Shown here piece after piece: positions 44,182 to 52,549 of a stretch of 64,000 nt of DNA. A program made the translations under genes and the position numbers. Every line of letters starts with the position of its first letter. Position 1 is the first letter of the stretch. The notes beneath the pieces are model-generated. The model was not told the origin of the DNA, made no database searches, and saw only the letters and a program-made list of their open reading frames with translations. This DNA is from Chryseobacterium geocarposphaerae (GTDB taxonomy: Bacteria; Bacteroidota; Bacteroidia; Flavobacteriales; Weeksellaceae). The stretch spans positions 1-64,000 of the forward strand of contig NZ_PGFD01000002.1 of NCBI RefSeq assembly GCF_002797535.1. Direction: 5' to 3'.

Positions 44182-45012
44182 TTAATTTTTTGGTTCCTGG
44201 TATGGAAACAATCTCACCAAACCTTCATACAAACTTCTGTGAAGAATGGTGGCATGATTGTCTGTTTCCATCATTTTATATTCTAAAGTCCAGTTTTTCT
44301 TATTGGCTTTTTTAAGAACATCATATAAATCTTCAGCGTCTTTTACCATTACCGGATGTTCGCCTTTTCCGACAGAAACGTAAATAAACTTTTTAGTATC
44401 CGGAATTTTGGCTAATAACTGAGGAGCCTGTTTTAAAAGGCTTTCATCATCCCACCACAAGCTCGGACTGATGATAAAATAATTATTGAACATTTCAGGC
44501 TTTTTCAGCAGAATTTCAGTTGCCAACAAACCACCCAATGATTGTCCGAATAAATAATTATCCGTTGTATTAAACTGTTTTTCGATATAAGGCTTCAATT
44601 CTTTTTCTAAAAACCCGATGAATTTATCCGAATGCCCGGTTGTCGGATAATCTTTCTGTAAGTCTTTTAAATCAGTATGAAAAGTAAAGTCTCTTTTTCT
44701 GTCGATATTCGCAATTCCGACTATAATGGTTTCCGGCATGGAATACATCTGATTGAAGAATTGAACTAAACCCGTAACATGGATAAAATCCTCATTCATG
44801 CTTCCATCCAGAAGATAAATAACCGGATACGAATTCTTTTTATCAAAATTTTGCGGAAGATAGATGTTTACCATTCTGTCTTCATTTAGAATTTTAGATT
44901 TTACGGTTCTGATCTCTCCAATAGTCAAAGGCTTTACATTTCCGGTCTGGGCGAAAACCACAGATTGAAATATGAACAGAATGGTAGAAAAAATAAGCAG
45001 CTTTTTAATCAT
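44182..45012 (-). CDS. Exported alpha/beta hydrolase, esterase D/Fes-like
   Basis: Secreted or periplasmic hydrolase of 276 residues. A signal peptide (about 1-20, ending VVFAQ) precedes an esterase domain of the PF00756 type. The nucleophile Ser is in FGQSLGG (about residue 158), the acid is likely in the GKGEHPVM region and His in DNHATIL near 253. The neighbouring paaY and paaZ are cytoplasmic, so this exported enzyme is probably not part of the ring-degradation route; it may be a siderophore or sugar-ester esterase. The start follows the paaY stop by 18 bases. Confidence 0.82.
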   Translation of the reverse strand: MIKKLLIFSTILFIFQSVVFAQTGNVKPLTIGEIRTVKSKILNEDRMVNIYLPQNFDKKNSYPVIYLLDGSMNEDFIHVTGLVQFFNQMYSMPETIIVGIANIDRKRDFTFHTDLKDLQKDYPTTGHSDKFIGFLEKELKPYIEKQFNTTDNYLFGQSLGGLLATEILLKKPEMFNNYFIISPSLWWDDESLLKQAPQLLAKIPDTKKFIYVSVGKGEHPVMVKDAEDLYDVLKKANKKNWTLEYKMMETDNHATILHRSLYEGLVRLFPYQEPKN

Positions 45013-45029
45013 CTTAATGTGTGGTAAAA

Positions 45030-45623
45030 TTATTTCACATCATCCCAAATGCTGTAATCAACAACTTTCGTAGGAATCTGCTGAACATATTCCGTAAAGG
45101 GTTCACACGGAAGAATAGCATCTTTTCCTTCTCTTGCCAATTCCTGATAGAGTTTTGTTCCTTCTGTTTTCCATTTGATCATTTCATCAGAAACATCTCG
45201 GATAATTTTTGCCGGACTTCCCACGATTAATTTTCTTGGTTCACATCTGAAATTTGCCGGAACAAAAGCTAATGCACCAACAATACTTTCATCACCGATA
45301 TAGGCTTTATCCATCACTACAGCGTTCATTCCAATTAAACAGTTTTTCCCGATGTGCCCGGAATGAATGATTGCTCCATGACCAATATGTGCAGATTCTT
45401 CCAAAATGGTTTCAATTCCCGGAAAAACATGAAGGGTACAGTTTTCCTGAACATTTGCACCGTCTTTCACAATAATTTTACCCCAGTCGCCACGAATTAC
45501 CGCATTCGGACCGATATAAACTTCTTCACCAATTTCCACATTCCCGATAATTACCGCTTGCGGATGAACGTAAGCAGAAGGTTTGATGATGGGACGAATT
45601 CCGTGGTATGAGTAGATATTCAT
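45030..45623 (-). CDS. paaY: Left-handed beta-helix acyltransferase-like protein PaaY
   Basis: Hexapeptide-repeat protein of 197 residues from the ATG at 45623; a longer frame to 45689 lies in repeat DNA and is rejected. It has a run of hexapeptide turns (VHPQAVIIGNVEIGEEVYIGPNAVIRGD...) and belongs to the gamma-carbonic-anhydrase-like PaaY branch, a thioesterase that frees coenzyme A trapped in dead-end products of the pathway. It stands between paaJ and an esterase gene in the phenylacetate cluster. Histidines that bind metal (HVFPG.., AHIGHGAIIHSGH) are present. Confidence 0.88.
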   Translation of the reverse strand: MNIYSYHGIRPIIKPSAYVHPQAVIIGNVEIGEEVYIGPNAVIRGDWGKIIVKDGANVQENCTLHVFPGIETILEESAHIGHGAIIHSGHIGKNCLIGMNAVVMDKAYIGDESIVGALAFVPANFRCEPRKLIVGSPAKIIRDVSDEMIKWKTEGTKLYQELAREGKDAILPCEPFTEYVQQIPTKVVDYSIWDDVK

Positions 45624-45720
45624 AATTTTAATTTGAAAATTTGAGAATGAACTAATTTGATAATTGATAGCGTCCTGAAACATTTGCAAACTCTCAAATT
45701 AACCCATTTTCAAATTGATT
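45624..45720. repeat. AATTTGAAAAT-type repeat between paaJ and paaY
   Basis: Blocks such as TTTAATTTGAAAATTTGAG and CTCAAATTAACCCATTTTC recur, in both directions, forming an imperfect inverted repeat. Very similar blocks stand between paaH and the 103-residue gene (about 48737-48832), after paaH (49991-50032), before the four-helix remnant (50381-50412) and around paaE-paaA (54780-54900). They seem to be a dispersed repeat that flanks paa genes. Confidence 0.5.
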
Positions 45721-46924
45721 AAACTCTTTCAATCACCATTGCATACCCTTGTCCGACACCGATACAAAGCGTACATAATGCATATTTTTTATTTTGTTTT
45801 TGAAGTTCCATTGCGGCAGAACCAACGATTCTTGCACCAGAAACTCCAAGTGGATGACCGATTGCGATAGCTCCTCCGTTTGGATTTATTCTTGAATCAT
45901 CGTCTTTTAATCCCAATGTTCTTGTTACTGCCAAAGCCTGAGCTGCAAATGCTTCATTCAACTCGATGATGTCCATATCATCTAATGCAAGATTCAGTCT
46001 TTTTAATAGTTTCTGAGTCGCTTCAACAGGTCCGATTCCCATAATTCTTGGTTCAACACCTGCAACAGATGATCCTAAGATCTTAGCTTTAGGTTTTAAA
46101 CCATATTTTTTCACCGCTTCTTCACTTGCAAGAATTAAAGCTGCAGCACCATCGTTCATTCCAGAAGCGTTTCCTGCGGTTACTGTTCCTTCTTTTCTGA
46201 AAGCCGGACGAAGCTTTCCTAATCCTTCCATTGAAGAAGTAGGTTTGATAAATTCGTCAGTATCAAAAATTTTTGGTTCGCCCTTTCTTTGTGGAATTTC
46301 AACTTTTACAATCTCTTCCGCTAATCTTCCGCTCTCCTGAGCTTTCGTTGCTTTTTGTTGTGACCAAAGGGCAAATTTATCCTGATCTTCACGGCTGATG
46401 TTATGAATATCCGCTAAGTTTTCAGCAGTATCTCCCATTCCGTCAACACCATATAATTCTTTCATTTTTGGATTAACAAATCTCCATCCAAAAGTCGTAT
46501 CAAACATCTGACTGTCTCTACCGAAAGCAGCACTTGGTTTTGACATGACATATGGTGAACGCGTCATGTGCTCTACTCCACCTGCGATGTAAATTTCGCC
46601 TTCTCCTGCAGCAATCGAACGGAAAGCATTGGCAACAGCAGACATGCCCGAAGCACACAATCTGTTTACCGTCTCTCCACCTATTTTGTAAGGAAGCCCT
46701 GCCAATAAAAGCCCCATTCTTGCCACATTTCTGTTATCTTCACCTGCTTGGTTCGCGCATCCGAAAATAACATCCTCAATTTCATTAACAGGAACTTCCG
46801 GATTTCTTGCTACCACTTCTTTAATAACAATAGCAGCCAAATCATCCGCTCTTACTTCGGATAATCCTCCCTGTAATTTTGAAATGGGAGTTCTGACATA
46901 GTCTATAACGTATACGTTGTTCAT
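45719..46924 (-). CDS. paaJ: 3-oxoadipyl-CoA/3-oxo-5,6-dehydrosuberyl-CoA thiolase
   Basis: Thiolase of 401 residues from ATG 46924 that cuts the beta-keto acyl-CoA intermediates of phenylacetate breakdown and releases acetyl-CoA and succinyl-CoA. The nucleophile Cys90 is in NRLCASGMSAV, the catalytic His in GGAIAIGHPLGVSGAR (near 355) and the second Cys in TLCIGVGQGYAM (near 387). A longer frame to 46957 is rejected because it enters repeat DNA. It lies between the DUF6624 gene and paaY. Confidence 0.93.
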   Translation of the reverse strand: MNNVYVIDYVRTPISKLQGGLSEVRADDLAAIVIKEVVARNPEVPVNEIEDVIFGCANQAGEDNRNVARMGLLLAGLPYKIGGETVNRLCASGMSAVANAFRSIAAGEGEIYIAGGVEHMTRSPYVMSKPSAAFGRDSQMFDTTFGWRFVNPKMKELYGVDGMGDTAENLADIHNISREDQDKFALWSQQKATKAQESGRLAEEIVKVEIPQRKGEPKIFDTDEFIKPTSSMEGLGKLRPAFRKEGTVTAGNASGMNDGAAALILASEEAVKKYGLKPKAKILGSSVAGVEPRIMGIGPVEATQKLLKRLNLALDDMDIIELNEAFAAQALAVTRTLGLKDDDSRINPNGGAIAIGHPLGVSGARIVGSAAMELQKQNKKYALCTLCIGVGQGYAMVIERV

Positions 46925-46994
46925 AATTTTAATCTGAAAAAATTGAGAATGAATCACTTCATTACCCCAATTATTATAATCTTATTTTTTAGTT

Positions 46995-47702
46995 TTAATG
47001 ATGATGTTCCGTTTTTTTACTTCTTAACTCCATGACTTGTTCTAAAGTATAGCGTTCATATTTGAAGTCTTTTCCAAACATTCTTTGAGCATTCTCTTCA
47101 ACAGTAGAATCGAATCCTGCTTCCTTTCTTCTTTTATTAACGTTTTCAGGATCTTTGATTGGCCAGATAAAATTGATAAACGTTTGCTTATGATTTTTAT
47201 CCAATGTCATTTCACCTGCTCCCTGCGTTCCATAGATCTGTTCCTTATTGTTATACATAAGATAACGGTCTTCCATCATCGCTACCCATGTGAACGGAAT
47301 TTCCTTCTTTTTTCCTGCTTCCTTGATCAGTGGAAGATATTTATCAATTTTTTTTGAATGCTGAATTACATACCAAGCAGCCTGATTGGTGGGCTCTCCT
47401 ACAAGGCTTTTTCCGGGATAGCCATACTGCGCAATAATTTTTTCAATTTTCTGCATATTCAAACTGTCATGCTCTGCAACCAATTTCCAGTTTTTCTTTT
47501 TGAATTCTTCTTCATCAACATTAAGATCTTTCAGAAGCTGAGCTTTTTTCTCCGGAGTTGTTTCCGTATCAAATAACATCCTGTATCCCTGATCCACTCT
47601 CATGATTTCATCGAGCTCCTTCTTCAATGTTTCATTTATTTTCTGCTGAGCATTCATCAGAAAGGCAGAAATCCCGAAAAGCAGTAAAAATATTTTTCTC
47701 AT
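46995..47702 (-). CDS. DUF6624 domain protein, exported
   Basis: Protein of 235 residues with a signal peptide (about 1-18, ending LMNAQQ). The mature part is charged and helical with the conserved stretch QYGYPGKSLVGEPTNQAAWYVIQHS (about 91-115) and a second block KEIPFTWVAMMEDRYLMYNNKEQIYGTQ (about 133-160), which I associate with DUF6624, a family of unknown role. It ends in a run of histidines. It sits inside the phenylacetate cluster, between paaI and paaJ, although it is exported and so unlikely to act in the pathway. Confidence 0.8.
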   Translation of the reverse strand: MRKIFLLLFGISAFLMNAQQKINETLKKELDEIMRVDQGYRMLFDTETTPEKKAQLLKDLNVDEEEFKKKNWKLVAEHDSLNMQKIEKIIAQYGYPGKSLVGEPTNQAAWYVIQHSKKIDKYLPLIKEAGKKKEIPFTWVAMMEDRYLMYNNKEQIYGTQGAGEMTLDKNHKQTFINFIWPIKDPENVNKRRKEAGFDSTVEENAQRMFGKDFKYERYTLEQVMELRSKKTEHHH

Positions 47703-47730
47703 TTCGTTAATTTGATGTTTGGTTGGTTTT

Positions 47731-48144
47731 TTATAAATCGATCACTTTTTTTCCGATTTTATATACGGTTCCGACAAATTTTGCAATCAGTTCTTCATTT
47801 TGATTAGTAATTTTAATGTCGTAAACAGCCGTTTTTCTGGTATCATTTACCAAAATGCTTTCTGCTCTGAAAACATCACCTTCTTTCCCGGCTTTGGTAA
47901 AATTGATGATACAGTTTAATGCAACAGCAGCATCTCCGGAATTGTTAGACGAAAATGCCAATGCAGAATCAGCAAAAGCAAACGTAACGCCTCCATGAAC
48001 CGTTTTTAGCCCATTGATCATTTCTTTCTTGATGGGCATTTCTATTAAACAATAATTTTCTTTTACTTCAATCAGTTTAATATTCATCCACTGGGAAAAC
48101 TCATCCTGATCAAACATATATTCTGCAACCTGTCTCGGGTTCAT
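47731..48144 (-). CDS. paaI: Phenylacetyl-CoA thioesterase PaaI
   Basis: Hotdog-fold thioesterase of 137 residues. The motif KTVHGGVTFAFADSALAFSSNN (about 47-68) carries the His-Gly-Gly turn and the Asp of the active site, as in E. coli PaaI, which hydrolyses hydroxylated phenylacetyl-CoA that leaves the pathway early and frees CoA. Its start overlaps the stop of the small membrane gene by 4 bases, so the two are coupled. It lies within the cluster after paaH. Confidence 0.9.
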   Translation of the reverse strand: MNPRQVAEYMFDQDEFSQWMNIKLIEVKENYCLIEMPIKKEMINGLKTVHGGVTFAFADSALAFSSNNSGDAAVALNCIINFTKAGKEGDVFRAESILVNDTRKTAVYDIKITNQNEELIAKFVGTVYKIGKKVIDL

Positions 48145-48389
48145 TTATTTTTATTTAAATTTTTAAATCTTATCACATCCTTCCAAGTATAATCTCTGCC
48201 GTCTAAAATAAAGAAAGCTAAAAACATAAAGATGAAATAAAATACAAAACCATATATATTTATACTTTTTTCATCGTCCCATCCGAAATAATAAAACAGA
48301 AACTTAACGAGAGAAAAAACAACAAGAAAAATGGTTGCGTTTATGAGAGATCTCAAAAAGTTCTTCTTTGTAAAAATTCTTTTAAGCAT
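48141..48389 (-). CDS. Hypothetical two-helix membrane protein
   Basis: Protein of 82 residues with two transmembrane segments (about 14-36 and 46-64) separated by the FYYFGWDDEKSIN loop. No family is recognised. It overlaps paaI by 4 bases (ATGA), so it belongs to the phenylacetate transcript, but no role can be named. Basic ends (KKNFLRS, RFKNLNKNK) suggest cytoplasmic termini. Confidence 0.55.
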   Translation of the reverse strand: MLKRIFTKKNFLRSLINATIFLVVFSLVKFLFYYFGWDDEKSINIYGFVFYFIFMFLAFFILDGRDYTWKDVIRFKNLNKNK

Positions 48390-48424
48390 AGTTTTTAATA
48401 CTTTATTTATTACTAAAAGAGTGT

Positions 48425-48736
48425 TTAAATCTGCGTTATTTCTTCATATAATTCATCAACCAATTTGTCGTAGATACCCATGGTTTTACCAAGAATGATC
48501 TGCTCATACGTAAGGTTTTCAGAATGTAACGGATTTTCCGTTTGATAAGGAGCACTTAAATCGATTCCGTCTTCATTCGCAATTCTTCTAATCAGCTCTT
48601 TATATTTTTCATTGAATTTTCCTAACAATTCCAGCTTTTCCTGATAATCATCGATCGAAGAAAGCTCCTGAATGATGTATTCTTTTTCAATGATGAGTCT
48701 TGTTTCCAATTCGGCTCTGAATTCGTCTATATCCAT
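48425..48736 (-). CDS. Hypothetical acidic helical protein in the phenylacetate cluster
   Basis: Soluble protein of 103 residues, rich in Glu and Ile, predicted to be all helical, with IIEKEYIIQELSSIDDYQEKLE and a C-terminal IYDKLVDELYEEITQ. I do not recognise a domain. It lies between paaH and the small membrane gene within the cluster, flanked by AT-rich repeats (AATTTGAAAAT type), so cotranscription is likely. A small accessory role in the pathway is possible only as inference. Confidence 0.5.
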   Translation of the reverse strand: MDIDEFRAELETRLIIEKEYIIQELSSIDDYQEKLELLGKFNEKYKELIRRIANEDGIDLSAPYQTENPLHSENLTYEQIILGKTMGIYDKLVDELYEEITQI

Positions 48737-48820
48737 AGTTTTAATTTGAAAATTAAGTCAATTTGAGATTTTGAAAATTAAAATTGCATAACTAATTTTC
48801 AAATGAGCACATTTCATTGT

Positions 48821-49990
48821 CTAATTTAATTTACGAAGCAACGGACTTTGTCTGTATCTTTCTTCTTGATATTCTTCGTAAAGATTCTGCAGGGTTTCGG
48901 AGATTTTTGCATATCCGATTTCTTTTCCCCAAGCCAATAATCCTTTTGGATAGTTTACGCCTTTCTGCATTGCCAATTCCAGATCTTCATCGGTGGCAAC
49001 ACCTAATCTTTTGGCTTCTACTGCTTCATTAATCAACATGGAAATAATTCTCAAGAAAATCTGTTGATAAAGAGCATCGTCTTTTTGACTCCTTTCAGTC
49101 GTCGAATCTCCTTTGTCGATTTCTGCAACAGGATTTTGAGCATTTTCTGAATAATCGTAGAAACCTTTTCCTGTTTTTCTGCCGTGAAGTTTGGCTTCAG
49201 ACATTCTTTGCTGAAGAAGAGATGGTTTGTATTTTGGATCGTAGAAATATTCGTTGTACACTGTTTTTGTTACGGAAAAATTCACGTCAACACCGATTAA
49301 ATCCATTAATTCAAAAGGTCCCATTTTGAAGTTACCAATGGTTTTCATAGCTTCATCAACTTGTTCTACCGTTGCAATATTCTCTTCAACTATTCTTAAT
49401 GCTTCACCGTAGTAAGGACGGGCGATTCGGTTGACGATAAATCCGGGAATATCTTTAGCAATCACAGGAGTTTTGCCCCAATCTTTCATGAGATTGTAGA
49501 TTTTTTCCGCTAATGATTTTTCTGTTAATAAAGAAGGTATAACCTCAACTAAAGGCATCAATGGAGCTGGATTGAAAAAGTGAATTCCGATAAAACGCTC
49601 CGGTTTTTGTAACTCCGCACCGAGAGAGGTGATGGAAATGGATGATGTATTGGAACCAATGACACAGTTTTCCGAAACGTGTTTCTCTAATTCTGTGAAA
49701 ACTTTGGTTTTGATTTCTTTGTTTTCGATGATAGCTTCAATGACCAATTCACAATCTTTGAAGTCTTTTAATTCTGTAGCAATGGAAATATTAGCTAAAA
49801 TTTCAGTCATTTTTTCTGATGAAATTTTCTGCTTATCAACCAATTTGGTTAATGTTTTTTCCAAACCTACGGTTGCCGTTTCTACTTGTTTCGGATTGGC
49901 ATCGTACACCCAAACCTTGCATCCGTTTGTCGCGGCTACTTGTGCAATGCCGATTCCCATCGTTCCGGCACCGATAATTCCTACTTTCAT
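48821..49990 (-). CDS. paaH: 3-hydroxyacyl-CoA dehydrogenase PaaH
   Basis: NAD-dependent dehydrogenase of 389 residues that oxidises the 3-hydroxyadipyl-CoA type intermediate. The Rossmann motif GAGTMGIG is at 7-14, the catalytic SNTSS.S (about 115) and HFFNPAPLMPLVEV (about 138, with the catalytic His) follow, and the C-terminal helical domain has the GPFELMDLIGVDVN block. The length is larger than a simple 280-residue form, with a second C-terminal dehydrogenase-like part (NEAVEAKRLGVATDEDLELAMQKGVNYPKG). It is between the four-helix-bundle remnant and the 103-residue gene. Confidence 0.93.
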   Translation of the reverse strand: MKVGIIGAGTMGIGIAQVAATNGCKVWVYDANPKQVETATVGLEKTLTKLVDKQKISSEKMTEILANISIATELKDFKDCELVIEAIIENKEIKTKVFTELEKHVSENCVIGSNTSSISITSLGAELQKPERFIGIHFFNPAPLMPLVEVIPSLLTEKSLAEKIYNLMKDWGKTPVIAKDIPGFIVNRIARPYYGEALRIVEENIATVEQVDEAMKTIGNFKMGPFELMDLIGVDVNFSVTKTVYNEYFYDPKYKPSLLQQRMSEAKLHGRKTGKGFYDYSENAQNPVAEIDKGDSTTERSQKDDALYQQIFLRIISMLINEAVEAKRLGVATDEDLELAMQKGVNYPKGLLAWGKEIGYAKISETLQNLYEEYQEERYRQSPLLRKLN

Positions 49991-50030
49991 ATTTTAAATT
50001 TGAAAATTTGAAAATGAGTTAATTTGAAAA

Positions 50031-50383
50031 TTATTTGAGCTTCGAACTTGAAATAATTTTAGACAGAATTAATAGAATTTCTCTTAAATCATAAATTAAT
50101 TTTTCGTTTGGAGATTTCAAATGTGGAGAATTTAAACATAATAAAAGCCAGTATTCTGTTTCATCAGCTTCTTTGGCTGCAATTTTCAATTTATGAATAA
50201 ATCTGCCTTGCTTTCCGCATTTTGAGCTTCTCTAACATTTGCTCCGATCGAAGTCCCTGATTTAAAAATTTGATTTGTCAAAGGAAACTTTTTAGCTTCA
50301 TACAAATCTTCTGAAAATTTAATAATGTTTAATGCAAAATCAAAAGTCTTATTTACAATAATATTTTCTTTGTCATTCCTCAT
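50031..50383 (-). pseudogene. Four-helix bundle protein gene with a frameshift
   Basis: Small protein of the four-helix-bundle (S23-like, 23S rRNA intervening sequence) family. From the ATG at 50383 the frame runs ...SGTSIGANVREAQNAESKAD and then shifts: a TTT-to-TT loss near 50199-50202 sends it to a stop. With one T restored it would read FIHKLKIAAKEADETEYWLLLCL and go on to a stop at 50031, giving about 118 residues, a normal length. This family normally lies next to rRNA or as lone genes; here it sits between paaG and paaH, flanked by repeats, as an inactive insertion-like remnant. Confidence 0.85.
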
Positions 50384-50410
50384 TTTCAAATTAACCCATT
50401 TTCAAATTAA

Positions 50411-51211
50411 TTATCTTCCTTTATAATTAGGTTTTCTTTTTTCTAAAAAGGCACTTACTCCTTCTTTAAAATCCTCTGTTTCTGCGGCTTCCTGCTGTAA
50501 ATCCCCTTCTAATTCCAATTGTTCTTTCAGGGTATTGTTGTAAGAAGCTGCAAATGCTTTTTTGGTTAATTTAATAGCTGCAGTTGGCATATTTGACATT
50601 TTCTCAAGAATTTCCATAGATTTCGGAACGAATTCTTCCTCATTGAAAACTTCAGCAACTAAACCGTAAGATTTTGCTTCTTCCGCAGACAGTTTTTTTC
50701 CTGTGAATGCTAAGTAATTGGCCAATTGTCTTCCTAATAGTTTGGGTAAGTAGTATGTTCCTCCCGTATCAGGAATTAATCCAATATTTGAAAATGCCTG
50801 AGCAAAATATGATTTGTCAACCGCTAAAACGAAATCGGAAATCAAAGCTAGCATTGCTCCGGCTCCTACTGCAGGGCCATTTACCAATGCAACGACAGGT
50901 TTTCTGCAACGGGTAATTTCCGTCACCAGGGGATTGTAATAGTCTGTGACAATCTTTCTGATAATATCATTGTCATGATGTTCATTCCCTTGTACAAAAG
51001 CATCATCCAGATTCTGACCTGAGCAAAAGGCTCTTCCTCTTCCTGAAATGGCAACACATCTTACCGTAGGATCTTCGCTACATTCTTTAACGAAATCTTT
51101 GAGATCTGATAAAGATGGTTTTGTAAGTGCATTCATAGTTTCCAGCTGATTGAGGTAAGCTATTTTAAGCTTTCCGTCAAAATGCGATTCAATGTCAATT
51201 TGTGTATACAT
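50411..51211 (-). CDS. paaG: 1,2-epoxyphenylacetyl-CoA isomerase PaaG
   Basis: Crotonase-family isomerase of 266 residues that turns the ring epoxide into oxepin-CoA, and also isomerises later double bonds. Oxyanion-hole stretch is RAFCSGQNLDD (about 60-70), and the active-site aspartate region is FSNIGLIPDTGGTYYLPKLLG, the PaaG signature (about 140-160). The C-terminal KRKPNYKGR is typical. It lies between paaD and the broken four-helix gene, same strand. Confidence 0.92.
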   Translation of the reverse strand: MYTQIDIESHFDGKLKIAYLNQLETMNALTKPSLSDLKDFVKECSEDPTVRCVAISGRGRAFCSGQNLDDAFVQGNEHHDNDIIRKIVTDYYNPLVTEITRCRKPVVALVNGPAVGAGAMLALISDFVLAVDKSYFAQAFSNIGLIPDTGGTYYLPKLLGRQLANYLAFTGKKLSAEEAKSYGLVAEVFNEEEFVPKSMEILEKMSNMPTAAIKLTKKAFAASYNNTLKEQLELEGDLQQEAAETEDFKEGVSAFLEKRKPNYKGR

Positions 51212-51271
51212 ATTATATTGGCTATTAACAGGTTAATATTAAAAATGATTGTTTTATAAAATTAATCATTT

Positions 51272-51736
51272 TTAATGACATTTAAAATAATCAAAAGGCT
51301 CTAAACAATCTAGACATTGGTATGATGCCTTACATAGCGTAGATCCGAATCTACTGATCTGTTTGGTGTGCTCCGAACCGCAACGAGGACATTTTTTCGG
51401 TTTCCCGATATGATGTTCATCCGCTCCTTTTTCGGGAGGGGTGATTCCGTAAGCACGAAGTTTTTCTCTTGCTTCATCGGTGATCCAGTCTGTTGTCCAA
51501 ATCGGAAACATTTTGGTAACTACTTTCGCATCCCAACCATGTTCTTTCATCATTTTGATGATGTCTTCCTCGATGGTAAACATCGCAGGACAGGCAGAAT
51601 AGGTAGGTGTAATGATAACTTCACAAGTTTTTTCGCCTGTGACATTTGCCTCTCTTACGATCCCCAATTCCACAATGTCAATTACCGGAATTTCCGGATC
51701 GGGAATTGTTTTTAATAAATCTAAAAGCTGATTCAT
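51272..51736 (-). CDS. paaD: Phenylacetyl-CoA epoxidase subunit PaaD
   Basis: Protein of 154 residues that helps mature the Fe-S or di-iron centre of the PaaABCE epoxidase. The N-terminal DUF59/MIP18-like domain (LLDLLKTIPDPEIPVIDIVELGIV...PTYSACPAM, about 1-90) is followed by a zinc ribbon with CPRCGSEHTKQISRFGSTLCKASYQCLDCLEPF (about 117-148, cysteine pairs CPRC and CLDC). It begins 3 bases after the alpha/beta hydrolase stop, part of the same operon. Confidence 0.93.
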   Translation of the reverse strand: MNQLLDLLKTIPDPEIPVIDIVELGIVREANVTGEKTCEVIITPTYSACPAMFTIEEDIIKMMKEHGWDAKVVTKMFPIWTTDWITDEAREKLRAYGITPPEKGADEHHIGKPKKCPRCGSEHTKQISRFGSTLCKASYQCLDCLEPFDYFKCH

Positions 51737-51739
51737 ATT

Positions 51740-52546
51740 TTAATTATTATCAAAATCAAGTATTGTTTTCATTGAGTTCTGATAATCCAAATTATCTGTT
51801 ATTCCGTTATGATTCTGATCTTTTAAAATAATCAAACGATCTTCTTTTTTGAAATTATTTTTCAGTTTTAAAGATGCTTTATAGTTAATAATCTCATCTT
51901 TATCTCCGTGAAAAATAATAACAGGTGATTTAACGGTTCTTAAATATTTATTGGTTTCAAAATTATATTTTAAAAGAAACTTCGGAAGAAATGAAAATTT
52001 TTGATCCATCTCATCTTCCATACTGAAGTACGGCGCCTGTAAAATCAGCAGTTTCGCATTTTTTTGTGATGCCAACTTTGAAGCCAGCCCGGTTCCAACT
52101 GAATATCCTAAAATAATAATTTTGTTTTCAGGGTATCTTTTTGCAACTTCATCATACGCAAGTTCAACATCTGAAAATAATTGATCCTTGCTATTGATTT
52201 TGTCCTCACTTTTTCCATAACCTCTGTAATCCAATATGAAAACATCATAATTCATATTGTTGTAAACTTCAGCAACTTCGCCCCACCCATGTATTGAACC
52301 TCCGTTTCCGTGAAGGTAAAAAATAACCCCGTTTGGATTTTGAGTTTTAAATAAGACTGAGTTTAATTTCTTCTGATCTTTTGTATGAATTGTGATTTCT
52401 TCAAAGTCATTTTTAAAATTAAATGAATAGTTTTCCACTAACTTCTCAGGCTGAAAAATTATTTTTTCCTGATAAAAAAACACAATAACACAAAGCATTA
52501 CATATGCCAAGAGAAAAAAAGCAATTATCCGCAGAAGTATTTTCAT
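51740..52546 (-). CDS. Membrane-anchored alpha/beta hydrolase inside the paa operon
   Basis: Protein of 268 residues with an N-terminal membrane anchor (about 4-27) and a BEM46/ABHD-like hydrolase domain. The oxyanion motif is HGNGGS (about 80-85), the nucleophile Ser is in GYSVGTG (about 147-153) and the acid and His lie near DKDEI and NHNGI. It stands between paaC and paaD with gaps of 3 bases on both sides, so it is fully embedded in the epoxidase operon. It is not a canonical pathway enzyme, so a role in thioester or ester handling is only inference. Confidence 0.8.
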   Translation of the reverse strand: MKILLRIIAFFLLAYVMLCVIVFFYQEKIIFQPEKLVENYSFNFKNDFEEITIHTKDQKKLNSVLFKTQNPNGVIFYLHGNGGSIHGWGEVAEVYNNMNYDVFILDYRGYGKSEDKINSKDQLFSDVELAYDEVAKRYPENKIIILGYSVGTGLASKLASQKNAKLLILQAPYFSMEDEMDQKFSFLPKFLLKYNFETNKYLRTVKSPVIIFHGDKDEIINYKASLKLKNNFKKEDRLIILKDQNHNGITDNLDYQNSMKTILDFDNN

Positions 52547-52549
52547 CTC

